Positions 44,055-52,162 are shown, numbered from the stretch's first letter. The stretch is DNA of 64,000 nucleotides from Algibacter amylolyticus (GCF_014202225.1 NZ_JACHGE010000004.1:186001-250000); one strand, 5' to 3'. Notes: a model not told the origin generated them from the sequence alone. Numbers and translations: made by a program.

Positions 44055-44627
44055 TTAAATTTGTTTTAAATGTCCTATTTCAGACTTAAAACATTCATTA
44101 ACATAATACTTGAAATTTAACTCGTCCCTTAATTTCCCCAGTTTTTCTAGCTCCTCAACCAAGCCCGCAGACATTTTAGCTAAGGTAACATGAGTCATCC
44201 CTATTAACTCATTATAATGATGCACTTTAGGAGTTTGTGCTACCGAAATTAAAAAAGAATTAGAAAACAACTCGGTCATTCTAGACATTAATAACAACCC
44301 AAGGTTATAATTTCGACAGTCGCGATCTACCCACAACGAGGTACGTTCGTAAACAGAATGCCCTTTTACCTGGTGCTCATGAACAAAAATATGACCATAA
44401 ATTCTATCATCTTTCTTCAATATAAAACAGCCATTTTCAGCACGCGTTCTTAGCATGTCTACATCTACATAATATAATGTAGAGAGCTCTTTTGAGCGTT
44501 CTGAAATTAATTCTAACGTTTTATTAGAAAGTTTATAAACGAGCTTTATCTCTATGTCTTCATTAAAACAATAGGCTTCAGCTTTCTCTATAACACTTAT
44601 AATATCTGTATCCAATATAGTATCCAT
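44055..44627 (-). CDS. GNAT acetyltransferase, candidate N-acylglutamate synthase
   Basis: 190 residues, single GNAT fold. The acyl-CoA-binding stretch VDRDCRNYNLGLLLMSRM (near 106-123) follows the GHIFVHEHQVKGHSVYERTSLWV strand pair, as in GNAT enzymes, although the QxxGxG/A loop is degenerate. No classical argA or argJ is seen in the operon, yet ArgB, ArgC, ArgD and ArgE all require an N-acylglutamate. As the first gene it is the natural candidate for the synthase that makes N-acetyl- or N-succinylglutamate. That function is inferred from position, not from residues. It follows the leader RNA. Confidence 0.7.
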   Translation of the reverse strand: MDTILDTDIISVIEKAEAYCFNEDIEIKLVYKLSNKTLELISERSKELSTLYYVDVDMLRTRAENGCFILKKDDRIYGHIFVHEHQVKGHSVYERTSLWVDRDCRNYNLGLLLMSRMTELFSNSFLISVAQTPKVHHYNELIGMTHVTLAKMSAGLVEELEKLGKLRDELNFKYYVNECFKSEIGHLKQI

Positions 44628-44742
44628 TTTACAACCCCTTCAAGGTATATTTTTATTTCTTTCAAAATCAAAAAAAATGACCTTAAAACAATCGATTAGT
44701 TTAAGTATTTATAGTTAAATAATTACTTAAAAAATCTATTCC

Positions 44743-44948
44743 AAAAAAAATAACGAAACTTCGAAAGCAAATAGCTTTCTTAAACTGAATAGCCCCTAGG
44801 GGCGAGTTAAAGGAAAACGCACAACAGTTGCTTTAGTATTTGCTACTAAAACAGAAGAGATAAGAGATATGTTGTTTCCTGTTTTCACTGAATAACTACC
44901 TTAACTATTAACTCTAAATCGTCGGCGTGAGCCCCTTTCGTTAATATA
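44743..44948 (-). ncRNA. Structured leader RNA of the arginine/proline operon (candidate attenuator)
   Basis: The RNA is read on the minus strand from a likely start near 44948 to a run of eight U (44743-44750). Complementary pairs: TAACGAAA (44936-44943) with TTTCGTTA (44751-44758), closing the whole element next to the U-run; GGGGC with GCCCC and GAGTTAA with TTAACTC, two consecutive pairs on the 3' side; AGGAAA..CAACA with TGTTG..TTTCCT; and a perfect hairpin TTTAGTA-GCAAA-TACTAAA. GAAAGC-TATTT-GCTTTC (44763-44779) forms a terminator-like hairpin, while AGCAAATA from the hairpin above can instead pair with TATTTGCT of that stem. It does not resemble the SAM, TPP, cobalamin or lysine riboswitches I know. 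Confidence 0.55.
44796..44888 (-). CDS. Possible 30-residue leader peptide with terminal arginine codons
   Basis: A GTG-initiated frame inside the leader RNA, ending in VVRFPLTRP then TAG. CGT and CGC arginine codons occupy positions 24 and 29 of 30, and the stop lies inside GCCC-CTAG-GGGC. Codon choice (TTA, ACT, GTT, TCT) looks like that of nearby genes. There is no ATG or Shine-Dalgarno, and an open run this short is not rare by chance, so translation is unproven. Confidence 0.35.
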   Translation of the reverse strand: MKTGNNISLISSVLVANTKATVVRFPLTRP

Positions 44949-44953
44949 AGGCG

Positions 44954-44983
44954 CAAAATTACAACTAATTATGGATTACACAA
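44954..44983 (-). promoter_or_regulatory. Promoter of the arginine/proline operon
   Basis: -33 TTG (44981-44983) and -7 TAATTTTG (44954-44961, exact TAnnTTTG) are 19 bases apart. The predicted start falls near 44948, just ahead of the closing helix of the leader RNA. This is the best match to the Bacteroidota promoter pattern in the window. Confidence 0.65.
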
Positions 44984-45100
44984 CATTAAATATAAAAAAT
45001 AGAGCAAATTTATATTTAATATTGTGCAATTATATTAATCTAGCATTTTTGCCATCAAAAACATCCATATATTTAATATTTCTTAAAAATTTAAAAGCGT

Positions 45101-46078
45101 CTATTTAGGCAAAACAAATGGTCTTAAAGATGTTTTTTCAGCAGTAGGAAAATCTTCAGGCAATTCCGTTTGGGTTACCTTATTTGTTGCTGCCCATTCT
45201 ACACCTCTTTTTAATAGGGTAATAAAGCCAACACACTCAAAAGATGTGGTATCGTGCCCCAAAGGTGTATGAAAAACTCTTCCTTTACCATATTTTACTA
45301 CCAAAGCAACTGGTTCTTTTTGTTCCAACTCTGGTTTTTTCTTAGTAGAGACTGCGGTTGCTAAAATGGCTACATTTTTTGCAGGCCCTCTTAAAAAAGC
45401 ATAACATTCGTCTGGTGCATGCATCCATACCTTAGGCATGCCTTTTGTAATAGGATGTTCTGTATCAAAAATAGTTATAGGAAAAGCTTCTCTTTTACCA
45501 TGCGTTCCTCCTTTTCCGGGACTATAATCTCTTTTAACTTTGTTATCCTTATCCACATACAAATAGGGGCCGTCTTTTTCGGTTCTTCCGCCCCAACCGC
45601 CAATGGCAATCATTTCGTTATAAGCTGCCCATTCCGGAAAGCTATTATCGGCTGCATGTACACTTACAAAACCACCTCCTTTTTCTATGTATTTTTCAAA
45701 AGCAAGCTTAGTTTTTTCTGGCCATGAAGCGGCACGCCAACCAAAATTAGAAATAACCACATCGTACTTTGAAAATTTAGGACTAAAATCTGGGTCGGTT
45801 TTTGGCTTACCCTCAATCCCTTCGGGTACATTGGCATACCCTAACCAACTTTTGTTTTCTTCACTATTATTTAAATATTTTGTTCGGGCGATATCTACCG
45901 TAAACAAGCCCGTTTCTTCAAGATACTGCTTCATCATTATAGTCGATTTTGGCCATACCGTATGGTTATTTTGTCCGTCTACAATCAGCACTTTTATTTT
46001 CCCCTTAATGGGGTTGCTTGCATAGCCTGTTGTTAAAAAACAAAGACTTATTAGTAATACAACAATACGATTTATCAT
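45101..46078 (-). CDS. ThuA-domain protein
   Basis: 325 residues. A signal peptide (MINRIVVLLISLCFLTTGYA) precedes the class-I glutamine amidotransferase-like ThuA domain, with KVLIVDGQNNHTVWPKSTIMMK (about 28-49), YDVVISNFGWRAASWPEKTKLAFEKYIEKGGGFVSVHAADN (about 108-148) and FHTPLGHDTTSFECVGF near the C-terminus. ThuA proteins accompany sugar-oxidation operons such as trehalose/sucrose utilisation, but their catalytic role is not settled. Last gene of the cluster at 45.1-50.4 kb. Confidence 0.9.
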   Translation of the reverse strand: MINRIVVLLISLCFLTTGYASNPIKGKIKVLIVDGQNNHTVWPKSTIMMKQYLEETGLFTVDIARTKYLNNSEENKSWLGYANVPEGIEGKPKTDPDFSPKFSKYDVVISNFGWRAASWPEKTKLAFEKYIEKGGGFVSVHAADNSFPEWAAYNEMIAIGGWGGRTEKDGPYLYVDKDNKVKRDYSPGKGGTHGKREAFPITIFDTEHPITKGMPKVWMHAPDECYAFLRGPAKNVAILATAVSTKKKPELEQKEPVALVVKYGKGRVFHTPLGHDTTSFECVGFITLLKRGVEWAATNKVTQTELPEDFPTAEKTSLRPFVLPK

Positions 46079-46090
46079 AATTTTATTTTT

Positions 46091-46882
46091 TTATAATTCT
46101 CTTACCCAAATATTTCTATAGCTTACACCGCTATTATCGCGGTGATCTTGCAGTTTTATTGGCGCTTTGCCGTGCGGTTTATTTCTAGGCCAACCAATAA
46201 ACTCGGTAGTACCTTTAATTTCATAGTGGTCTTGAATTAACACGCCATTATGCAATACCGTAATGGTACCTGATTCTATTTTAGTACCAGCGCTATCAAA
46301 CTTAGGCGCATGGTAAATAATATCATAAACATTCCATTGTCCTGTTTTTGAAGACGCTTTAGCCAACGGAATACCTTGCTTGTAAATAGATCCTACTTGA
46401 CCATTTACATAAGTGCCATTATCGTTATTATCTAAAACTTGCACCTCATATCTGTTTTGCAAAAACACACCGCTATTTGAGCGATGTTGTCCGTTGCCTC
46501 GTATCTCTTCTGAAGATTTCCATTCTATATGAAGCTGAATATCGCGAAAATTACGCTTGGTCTGTATATCGCCAGTCTTGTTTTTAACCGTCATACTTTT
46601 ATCTGGGTTTAAAACCCAAGTTACCTGCGAAGCATCAACGGAAGACACCCACTCATCAAAATTTTCACCATTAAAAAGCACAATAGCATCCGATGGAATT
46701 TTAGTCTCCTCGTTTACACGAACAACTTTAGGCTTAGGCTCCCAAACCTCAGTATCTGTTGGCTTTTTTGGTTCCGTAAACCCTTCAACAGATTCCTCTT
46801 TTTCATTAGAATCCACAGGAACAATCTTGCTACTACAAGACACAAACACCAAGGCTATTAAAAATATAAAGACTTTATGCAT
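46091..46882 (-). CDS. Lipoprotein DUF1080 protein (3-keto-glycoside hydrolase-like)
   Basis: 263 residues. The lipobox FVSCS (Cys16) is followed by a linker and a concanavalin-like DUF1080 domain. Its signatures are IVLFNGENFDEWVSS (about 66-80), SNSGVFLQNRYEVQVLDNN (about 141-159) and GKAPIKLQDHRDNSGVSYRNIWV at the end. DUF1080 members are now described as 3-keto-disaccharide hydrolases in some pathways. The start ATG overlaps the upstream isomerase stop by one base, so the two are translationally coupled. Confidence 0.9.
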   Translation of the reverse strand: MHKVFIFLIALVFVSCSSKIVPVDSNEKEESVEGFTEPKKPTDTEVWEPKPKVVRVNEETKIPSDAIVLFNGENFDEWVSSVDASQVTWVLNPDKSMTVKNKTGDIQTKRNFRDIQLHIEWKSSEEIRGNGQHRSNSGVFLQNRYEVQVLDNNDNGTYVNGQVGSIYKQGIPLAKASSKTGQWNVYDIIYHAPKFDSAGTKIESGTITVLHNGVLIQDHYEIKGTTEFIGWPRNKPHGKAPIKLQDHRDNSGVSYRNIWVREL

Positions 46883-47934
46883 TAAATACCTAAGATGCTT
46901 TTTAAATAATCTTCATCAATTTCGCCTCCAGCAAAATCATCAAAACTACGTTGGGCAGCTTCAATAATATGCTTTTGAATAAATGGTGCACCTTCGCGAG
47001 CACCTTGATCGGACGATTTTATACAACATTCCCATTCCATAACCGCCCAAACATCGCAATTGTATTTAGTAAGTTTTGTGAAAATGCCTTTAAAATCTAC
47101 TTGACCGTCACCTAAAGAACGGAATCGACCTGCACGATCTTTCCAATCTGAAAAACCACCATAAACCCCTTGTTTTCCCGAAGGATTAAACTCGGCATCC
47201 TTAACGTGAAACGATTTAATACGCTCATGATAATAATCTATAAACGTTAAATAATCCAATTGCTGCAGCACAAAATGACTAGGATCGTAAAGGATATTAG
47301 CGCGATTATGATTCCCTGTAGCTTCTAAAAACCGCTCGAACGATACACCATCGTGTAAATCTTCTCCCGGATGAAGTTCATAACACACATCGACACCTTG
47401 CTCATCAAAATGATTTAAAATTGGTGTCCAACGTTTTGCTAGTTCTCCAAATCCCATGTCTACCAAACCTTGCGGGCGTTGTGGCCATGGGTACACCGTG
47501 TGCCACAATAAAGCTCCCGAAAATGTTGCGTGCGACTTTAATCCCAAGCGTCCGCTAGCGGTTCCAGATTTTTTAACAAAATCGATAGCCCATTCTGTTC
47601 TAGCCTTAGGATTTCCGCGCACGTGCTCTGGTGCAAAACCATCAAACATAGCATCGTAAGCCGGATTAACAGCTACCAATTGCCCTTGTAAATGCGTAGA
47701 TAATTCTGTTATTTCTAAACCATACGAATTTACTTTTCCTTTAAGCTCATCGCAATACGTTTGGCTTTCCGCGGCCTTTTCGATATCAATTAAACTCGAT
47801 TCCCATGTTGGTATCTGTATACCTTTATACCCTAAATCGGCAGCCCATTTACACATCCCATCCAAACTATTAAATGGTGCTTCACTTCCTGCAAACTGAG
47901 CTAAAAAAACTGCTGGTCCTTTTATTGTTTTCAT
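46882..47934 (-). CDS. Sugar phosphate isomerase/epimerase-fold protein
   Basis: 350 residues of the xylose-isomerase-like TIM barrel. Metal-site candidates are the Glu in VCYELHPGEDLHDG (about 178-191), Asp/His in NILYDPSHFVLQQLDY (about 214-229), FHVKDAEFN (about 249-257) and the Glu in AVMEWEC (near 313). Similar proteins in 3-keto-sugar clusters act as epimerases, isomerases or 3-keto-glycoside lyases. Substrate undetermined. Separated from the Gfo/Idh gene by repeat copy 7. Confidence 0.88.
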   Translation of the reverse strand: MKTIKGPAVFLAQFAGSEAPFNSLDGMCKWAADLGYKGIQIPTWESSLIDIEKAAESQTYCDELKGKVNSYGLEITELSTHLQGQLVAVNPAYDAMFDGFAPEHVRGNPKARTEWAIDFVKKSGTASGRLGLKSHATFSGALLWHTVYPWPQRPQGLVDMGFGELAKRWTPILNHFDEQGVDVCYELHPGEDLHDGVSFERFLEATGNHNRANILYDPSHFVLQQLDYLTFIDYYHERIKSFHVKDAEFNPSGKQGVYGGFSDWKDRAGRFRSLGDGQVDFKGIFTKLTKYNCDVWAVMEWECCIKSSDQGAREGAPFIQKHIIEAAQRSFDDFAGGEIDEDYLKSILGI

Positions 47935-47952
47935 AATTATTATATTTTTTTT

Positions 47953-48040
47953 GGCGTTACCACAAGGGTCGGGCTTTCTGTTTCAAGTCCTCGCACCTCC
48001 TGCGTCGGGCTGTGGGCTTTACACTACAATCCCTAACGCG
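47953..48040 (-). repeat. Dispersed repeat family C, copy 7
   Basis: Very close to copies 1 and 6 (GCGTTAGGGATTG..GGTAACGCC), lying between the isomerase and oxidoreductase genes of the sugar cluster. The outer pairing GCGTTA/TAACGC is intact. Confidence 0.85.
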
Positions 48041-48066
48041 GTACCCGCCAACACTTATTTTTCAAA

Positions 48067-49215
48067 TTAATTTAGTTTTGTCCAAGCGGCATTGTTTTTA
48101 TCACTTTCAACCGAGGCATAGATAAATTGCATACCACGAACACCATCTTTTACGGTTGGGTAATCTGGCTTTGCAATAGTTTCACCATTTAAAACCGCCA
48201 TTAAATGCGTTGCAAAGTTTTTATAAATGGTTGCAAATGCTTCCAAATAGCCTTCTGGATGTCCCGCAGGAATTCTAGAAACACTTAAAGCTTCATCGTA
48301 CAAATCGTTTCCATTAGGTGTAAATATTTTTACAGGCTTATCTAACCAATGTGTTATCAATTGGTTTGGATTTTCCTGATGCCATTCCAAACTCCCTTTA
48401 TCACCATAAACTCTTATAGCCAAATCATTTTCTTCACCTAAAGCAATTTGCGAAAAAGACATGGTTCCCTTCGCTCCATTTTCCATACGCAACAATAAAT
48501 TACCATCGTCATCTAAAGTTCTACCTTCGCCAAATACACCTAAATCGGCAGCTAATTCTTTAATTTTTAGTCCCGAAATATATTCTACCAAATTTTCGGC
48601 ATGTGTACCAATATCACCTAAAGCACCACCTATTCCAGAACGTTTAGGATCTACACGCCACGAGGCTTGTTTTTGCCCTGTTTTTTCAACCGCTGTAGAT
48701 AACCAACCTTGTAAATATTGCACTTGTATTTTTCTAATATTACCCAAATCGCCTTTAGCCACCATAGCTCTAGCCTGTTTTACTAATGGGTGTCCTGTGT
48801 AATTATGAGTTAAAGCAAATAACTTTCCGCTGTTTTCTACTAGTTGTTCTAGAGCGATTGCTTCATCCAAAGTTAAGGTCATAGGCTTATCACTTACCAC
48901 ATGAAAACCATGTTCCAAAGCCATTTTTGCAGGAGGAAAATGCATGTAATTAGGCGTAACAATAGACACAAAATCCATTCGAACACCTTCAGGCAATTCC
49001 TTTTCCTTTAAAATCATTTCCTCAAAGCTCCCGTAACATCTATCTTCAGGAAGATATAATGCTTTTCCTGAAGCTATTGATTTTTCGGCATTACTACTAA
49101 ATGCACCACAAACCAACTCTATCATGCCGTCAATTGAAGCTGCTTTTCTGTGCACATCACCAATGAATGATCCGGTACCTCCACCAATCATTCCCATTCT
49201 TAATTTTCTAGCCAT
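48067..49215 (-). CDS. Gfo/Idh/MocA-family sugar oxidoreductase
   Basis: 382 residues. The Rossmann motif GMIGGGTGSFIGDVHRKAA (about 8-26) binds NAD(P), and VVSDKPMTLTLDEAIALEQL (about 132-151) is the EKP-type catalytic motif with Asp in place of Glu. The C-terminal half has the GALGDIGTHAENL (about 198-210) region. This family oxidises ring hydroxyls of sugars, including C3 of glycosides. It lies directly after the MFS gene (3 bases), so it is the first enzyme after transport. Confidence 0.9.
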   Translation of the reverse strand: MARKLRMGMIGGGTGSFIGDVHRKAASIDGMIELVCGAFSSNAEKSIASGKALYLPEDRCYGSFEEMILKEKELPEGVRMDFVSIVTPNYMHFPPAKMALEHGFHVVSDKPMTLTLDEAIALEQLVENSGKLFALTHNYTGHPLVKQARAMVAKGDLGNIRKIQVQYLQGWLSTAVEKTGQKQASWRVDPKRSGIGGALGDIGTHAENLVEYISGLKIKELAADLGVFGEGRTLDDDGNLLLRMENGAKGTMSFSQIALGEENDLAIRVYGDKGSLEWHQENPNQLITHWLDKPVKIFTPNGNDLYDEALSVSRIPAGHPEGYLEAFATIYKNFATHLMAVLNGETIAKPDYPTVKDGVRGMQFIYASVESDKNNAAWTKLN

Positions 49216-49218
49216 ATT

Positions 49219-50391
49219 TTAAATTTGATTCAATTTTTCTCTCTTTTTCATGTAAACATTTAAACCAATAAAAGCCACAATAAGAATTGCTGGCAGTATC
49301 GACATGGTTCTTAAAGCTTCAACAGCATTAGCATCGTCCATAAGTTTTCCCATAACAGGAAGCACTAAAGACACCGAAAACATTCCTGCACCACCCATAA
49401 TAGAAAGACCTAAAGCTCCTGTTTCTGGCAAATATTCGGCCACAAACCCCAACATGGTTGGCCAAAAGAATGTTACGCCTACTGCAAAAACGGCTGCTGC
49501 TACAAAGGTCATTCCGCCACTGGTAATGGTTAACAACCACAACCCTATAAAGGTAAATATTGCCGAATACAACAGCATTCCTGATGGTTTCAACTTATGT
49601 ACTACCTGACCCGCAAACAAGCGCCCTAAAGCCATAATACCGTTAATAAATGCCAACACCAATAAAGGAACCGCTACCGATTCTTTTAAAAGGGATTCTA
49701 TACGTTGTGTGGTTCCTAACTCGGATGCTGCCGTTAAAAACATGCATAATACCATAAATATAAACAAGGGTTTACCAACACTAGAAAACATTTTTTTATT
49801 ACTAATACCCATTTGAACACGCTCTGTAACCGGGAATTGTTGTCCGAAAAACAGAATAGCATAAGCAAACAAAGGCACAAATAGTGTAGCCACCATGATT
49901 TGCCAACTTAAGCCCATAACATCCATAACTAACCATCCTACTATAGAGCCAATAACGATTCCTCCTGGAAACCAAACATGAAAACGGTTTAGCATTTTAG
50001 TTTTTTGATTGCTATACATGGAGGCCACCATTGGGTTTAATGCTGCTTCAACCATACCGTTACCAATACCAACAAATAAGGTTGCCAAAAACAAGGAGGT
50101 CATTGAGTCGGCCATAATAGTCCAAACAATACCTATAGCATGTGTTATAAAAGCGATCCAAGTAATTTTTTTAATTCCTAAAAAATCGACCATCGGACCA
50201 CCAAAAATCATAGCCAAGGTAAACCCGAAAAAAGCGGGTGTAAATGCATAACCAATTTGCTCTAGTGTTAGTCCTACGCCTTCTGGCCCAAAAACGGTTT
50301 CTAATCTTGCTCGAATTGCAAAAGTCATTGCAGTTGTAATTAAAGCAAGGCAACTCCCAAGAAAGAGTCTTCCTTTGTTAATGTTTTCCAT
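49219..50391 (-). CDS. MFS transporter, probable sugar importer
   Basis: 390 residues with about twelve hydrophobic helices, starting LFLGSCLALITTAMTFAIRA. The inter-helix region FLGIKKITWIAFITHAIG after helix 2 and the second-half GALGLSIMGGAGMFSVSL fit MFS sugar or nucleoside-type permeases. It lies ahead of the Gfo/Idh gene and behind an inverted repeat (50429-50453). Substrate inferred only from the cluster. The AraC gene upstream is transcribed separately or in common. Confidence 0.87.
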   Translation of the reverse strand: MENINKGRLFLGSCLALITTAMTFAIRARLETVFGPEGVGLTLEQIGYAFTPAFFGFTLAMIFGGPMVDFLGIKKITWIAFITHAIGIVWTIMADSMTSLFLATLFVGIGNGMVEAALNPMVASMYSNQKTKMLNRFHVWFPGGIVIGSIVGWLVMDVMGLSWQIMVATLFVPLFAYAILFFGQQFPVTERVQMGISNKKMFSSVGKPLFIFMVLCMFLTAASELGTTQRIESLLKESVAVPLLVLAFINGIMALGRLFAGQVVHKLKPSGMLLYSAIFTFIGLWLLTITSGGMTFVAAAVFAVGVTFFWPTMLGFVAEYLPETGALGLSIMGGAGMFSVSLVLPVMGKLMDDANAVEALRTMSILPAILIVAFIGLNVYMKKREKLNQI

Positions 50392-50428
50392 CTTAAAATA
50401 TTTAGTTTAGTGAGTGTAGAACTTACTA

Positions 50429-50453
50429 TATAATATTTTAAAAGAATATTATA
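50429..50453. promoter_or_regulatory. Inverted repeat upstream of the MFS operon
   Basis: TATAATATT and AATATTATA, 7 bases apart, 38-62 bases upstream of the MFS start. It may be an operator for the neighbouring AraC-type protein or a leader hairpin. AT-rich sequence makes chance symmetry fairly likely. Confidence 0.3.
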
Positions 50454-50512
50454 CCTAGTGAAAATAGGCATAAGAAATTAAAACAATGTGTATAATTATT
50501 CAATGAAAGATT

Positions 50513-51544
50513 TTAAACACTTTCCATCTCTGAAACAGCTTGCGCTACGCGGTAACTATTTGGCGAACATTTTTCATGTTTTTTAAATACCGTTGCGAAA
50601 TATTGACTCGTAGTAAATCCGGACATATAGGCTACCTCCGAGATAGACAATTCACTCTGCTCTAGCAGTAATTTTTTAGCTAATTCTAACCTTTTCATGG
50701 TTAAATAACGCATAGGCGTAACATTTGTTAAACGCTTACAATGGTGCGTAAACCTTGTAACACCAACACCTGCCGATTCTGCCATAAGCTCGACAGTCCA
50801 GTTTTCGGAAAGATTGTTACCCAATTCATCCAAAAAATATTTTACACTCCTAGAACTATCTGTTAAGGATTCGTTTAGAACAATATCATCGGTATTTAAT
50901 AAATCTAATAATAGAATTAATAGGTAGTTTATTAGCAGTCTGATTTTTGATGCGTTACTACCAGAATCATCTGTATTAACAGCTTTATATATTCTTGTAA
51001 AACAATCTCTAATTTTTTGATCGGTTTTCCATACCGATTTTTCGTTTTGCCTAAGAATGGTGGTTAAACGATCTAAATCTGATGGGGTTAAGGTTATCCA
51101 ATCTGGCCAAACCCAATCTTGATGTGGCCTACGCACACCCAAATCGATTATTACCCAATAGAATTTCCCCATCCCAACATGCGGATTTCCTACTTTATGA
51201 GCTTCCCACGGCCGCGTAATTGTTAAATGATTTGGCGCCAGTATAACTTCCTTGTTTTCTTGGGCATAAGGCATACTACCCGACTCTAAAAAATGAAACT
51301 CAATACCTTCATTTCTATGCCAATCTAAACCCCAATCTTGAGGCACACTAGCATCCCAATAACCAATACTATTAAGCCCTATGGTGTTATCATCTAAGCG
51401 ATCTCCAGGATATGTGTGTCTCGCTAAGGCTTTAAATTTTAATTTTTTTCTGTTGAAAGCATCCAGTAAAGGCACACAAGTATCGGCATGATACACGATA
51501 CCATCACCTTTAAACGGTTCTATTTTAACCTTATTTACTTTCAC
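50513..51544 (-). CDS. AraC-family transcriptional regulator
   Basis: 343 residues. Cupin-like N-terminal sensor (EFHFLESGSMPYAQENKEVILAPNHLTITRPWEAHKV, about 87-122) and C-terminal AraC double helix-turn-helix (WTVELMAESAGVGVTRFTHHCKRLTNVTPMRYLTMKRL, then ELSISEVAYMSGFTTSQYFATVFKKHEKCSP). It is directly ahead of the MFS operon in the same direction and probably activates the sugar cluster in response to a ligand bound by the cupin. Confidence 0.9.
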   Translation of the reverse strand: MKVNKVKIEPFKGDGIVYHADTCVPLLDAFNRKKLKFKALARHTYPGDRLDDNTIGLNSIGYWDASVPQDWGLDWHRNEGIEFHFLESGSMPYAQENKEVILAPNHLTITRPWEAHKVGNPHVGMGKFYWVIIDLGVRRPHQDWVWPDWITLTPSDLDRLTTILRQNEKSVWKTDQKIRDCFTRIYKAVNTDDSGSNASKIRLLINYLLILLLDLLNTDDIVLNESLTDSSRSVKYFLDELGNNLSENWTVELMAESAGVGVTRFTHHCKRLTNVTPMRYLTMKRLELAKKLLLEQSELSISEVAYMSGFTTSQYFATVFKKHEKCSPNSYRVAQAVSEMESV

Positions 51545-51649
51545 TGAAATTATTTAAACAATTCTATTGCAAATTAGTTAATTAAACAGTGACAAACAAG
51601 CTATACTATTCTCACAATTCTACCCAAGAAAAAAAACAACTTTAAACGT

Positions 51650-52024
51650 TTACTTTTTCAACTGAAACAATAACGCAGCGAGTGCCATACTTAAACCTAT
51701 AAACTCCCTTGAACCTTCTAAATATGCTTTTTCATAAACCATTTCTCCAAAAATCTCAGATTTATTATCCGTTTGAAACCATTCTAACAACAAACTAAAA
51801 TGCATTGCCGCATAAACCACTAAGCCTATACAAATTAAAACAATTACCAATTTAGGAACAACCATATAATTAGAAACTAACGCGATAATGGCTACAATTA
51901 AATAAATTAAAAACCACAGTACTGGGTCTGGGTCATTTAACTGAAGTACAGCAAAAATGACAAACAAACCACAAAGTATAAAATTGATTATTTTTTTTAC
52001 TCTTGAGGATTGTGCCTTTATCAT
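51650..52024 (-). CDS. TMEM220-like four-helix membrane protein
   Basis: 124 residues with four hydrophobic segments, beginning KKIINFILCGLFVIFAVLQLNDPDPVLWFLIYL. The NDPDPVLWF motif after helix 1 is the TMEM220 hallmark. Function unknown. It lies between the AraC gene and the divergent TonB receptor gene, with about 200 bases to the receptor. Confidence 0.8.
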   Translation of the reverse strand: MIKAQSSRVKKIINFILCGLFVIFAVLQLNDPDPVLWFLIYLIVAIIALVSNYMVVPKLVIVLICIGLVVYAAMHFSLLLEWFQTDNKSEIFGEMVYEKAYLEGSREFIGLSMALAALLFQLKK

Positions 52025-52162
52025 AGTGTGTTTAGCCTAAATATTATTGATCAAAAATAGATAATCTAAAATTAAATCACCATTTTCTTACCAAACTTAC
52101 CATCTTTAATATTTAAAATATTTCAGTCACTTATAACAAACATTAATGAGGTTATATTTTTA

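Noticed and set aside
44743-44948. Leader RNA as tmRNA, SRP RNA, 6S or RNase P RNA
   Set aside because: No tRNA-like ends, no SRP GGAA core, no RNase P GAGGAAAGTCCG block. The very uneven internal loops do not fit a 6S rod, and the position fits an operon leader better.
1504-48040. CRISPR-like array from repeated elements
   Set aside because: The repeats are spread over 46 kb, vary in centre and orientation, and have no regular spacers or cas genes.
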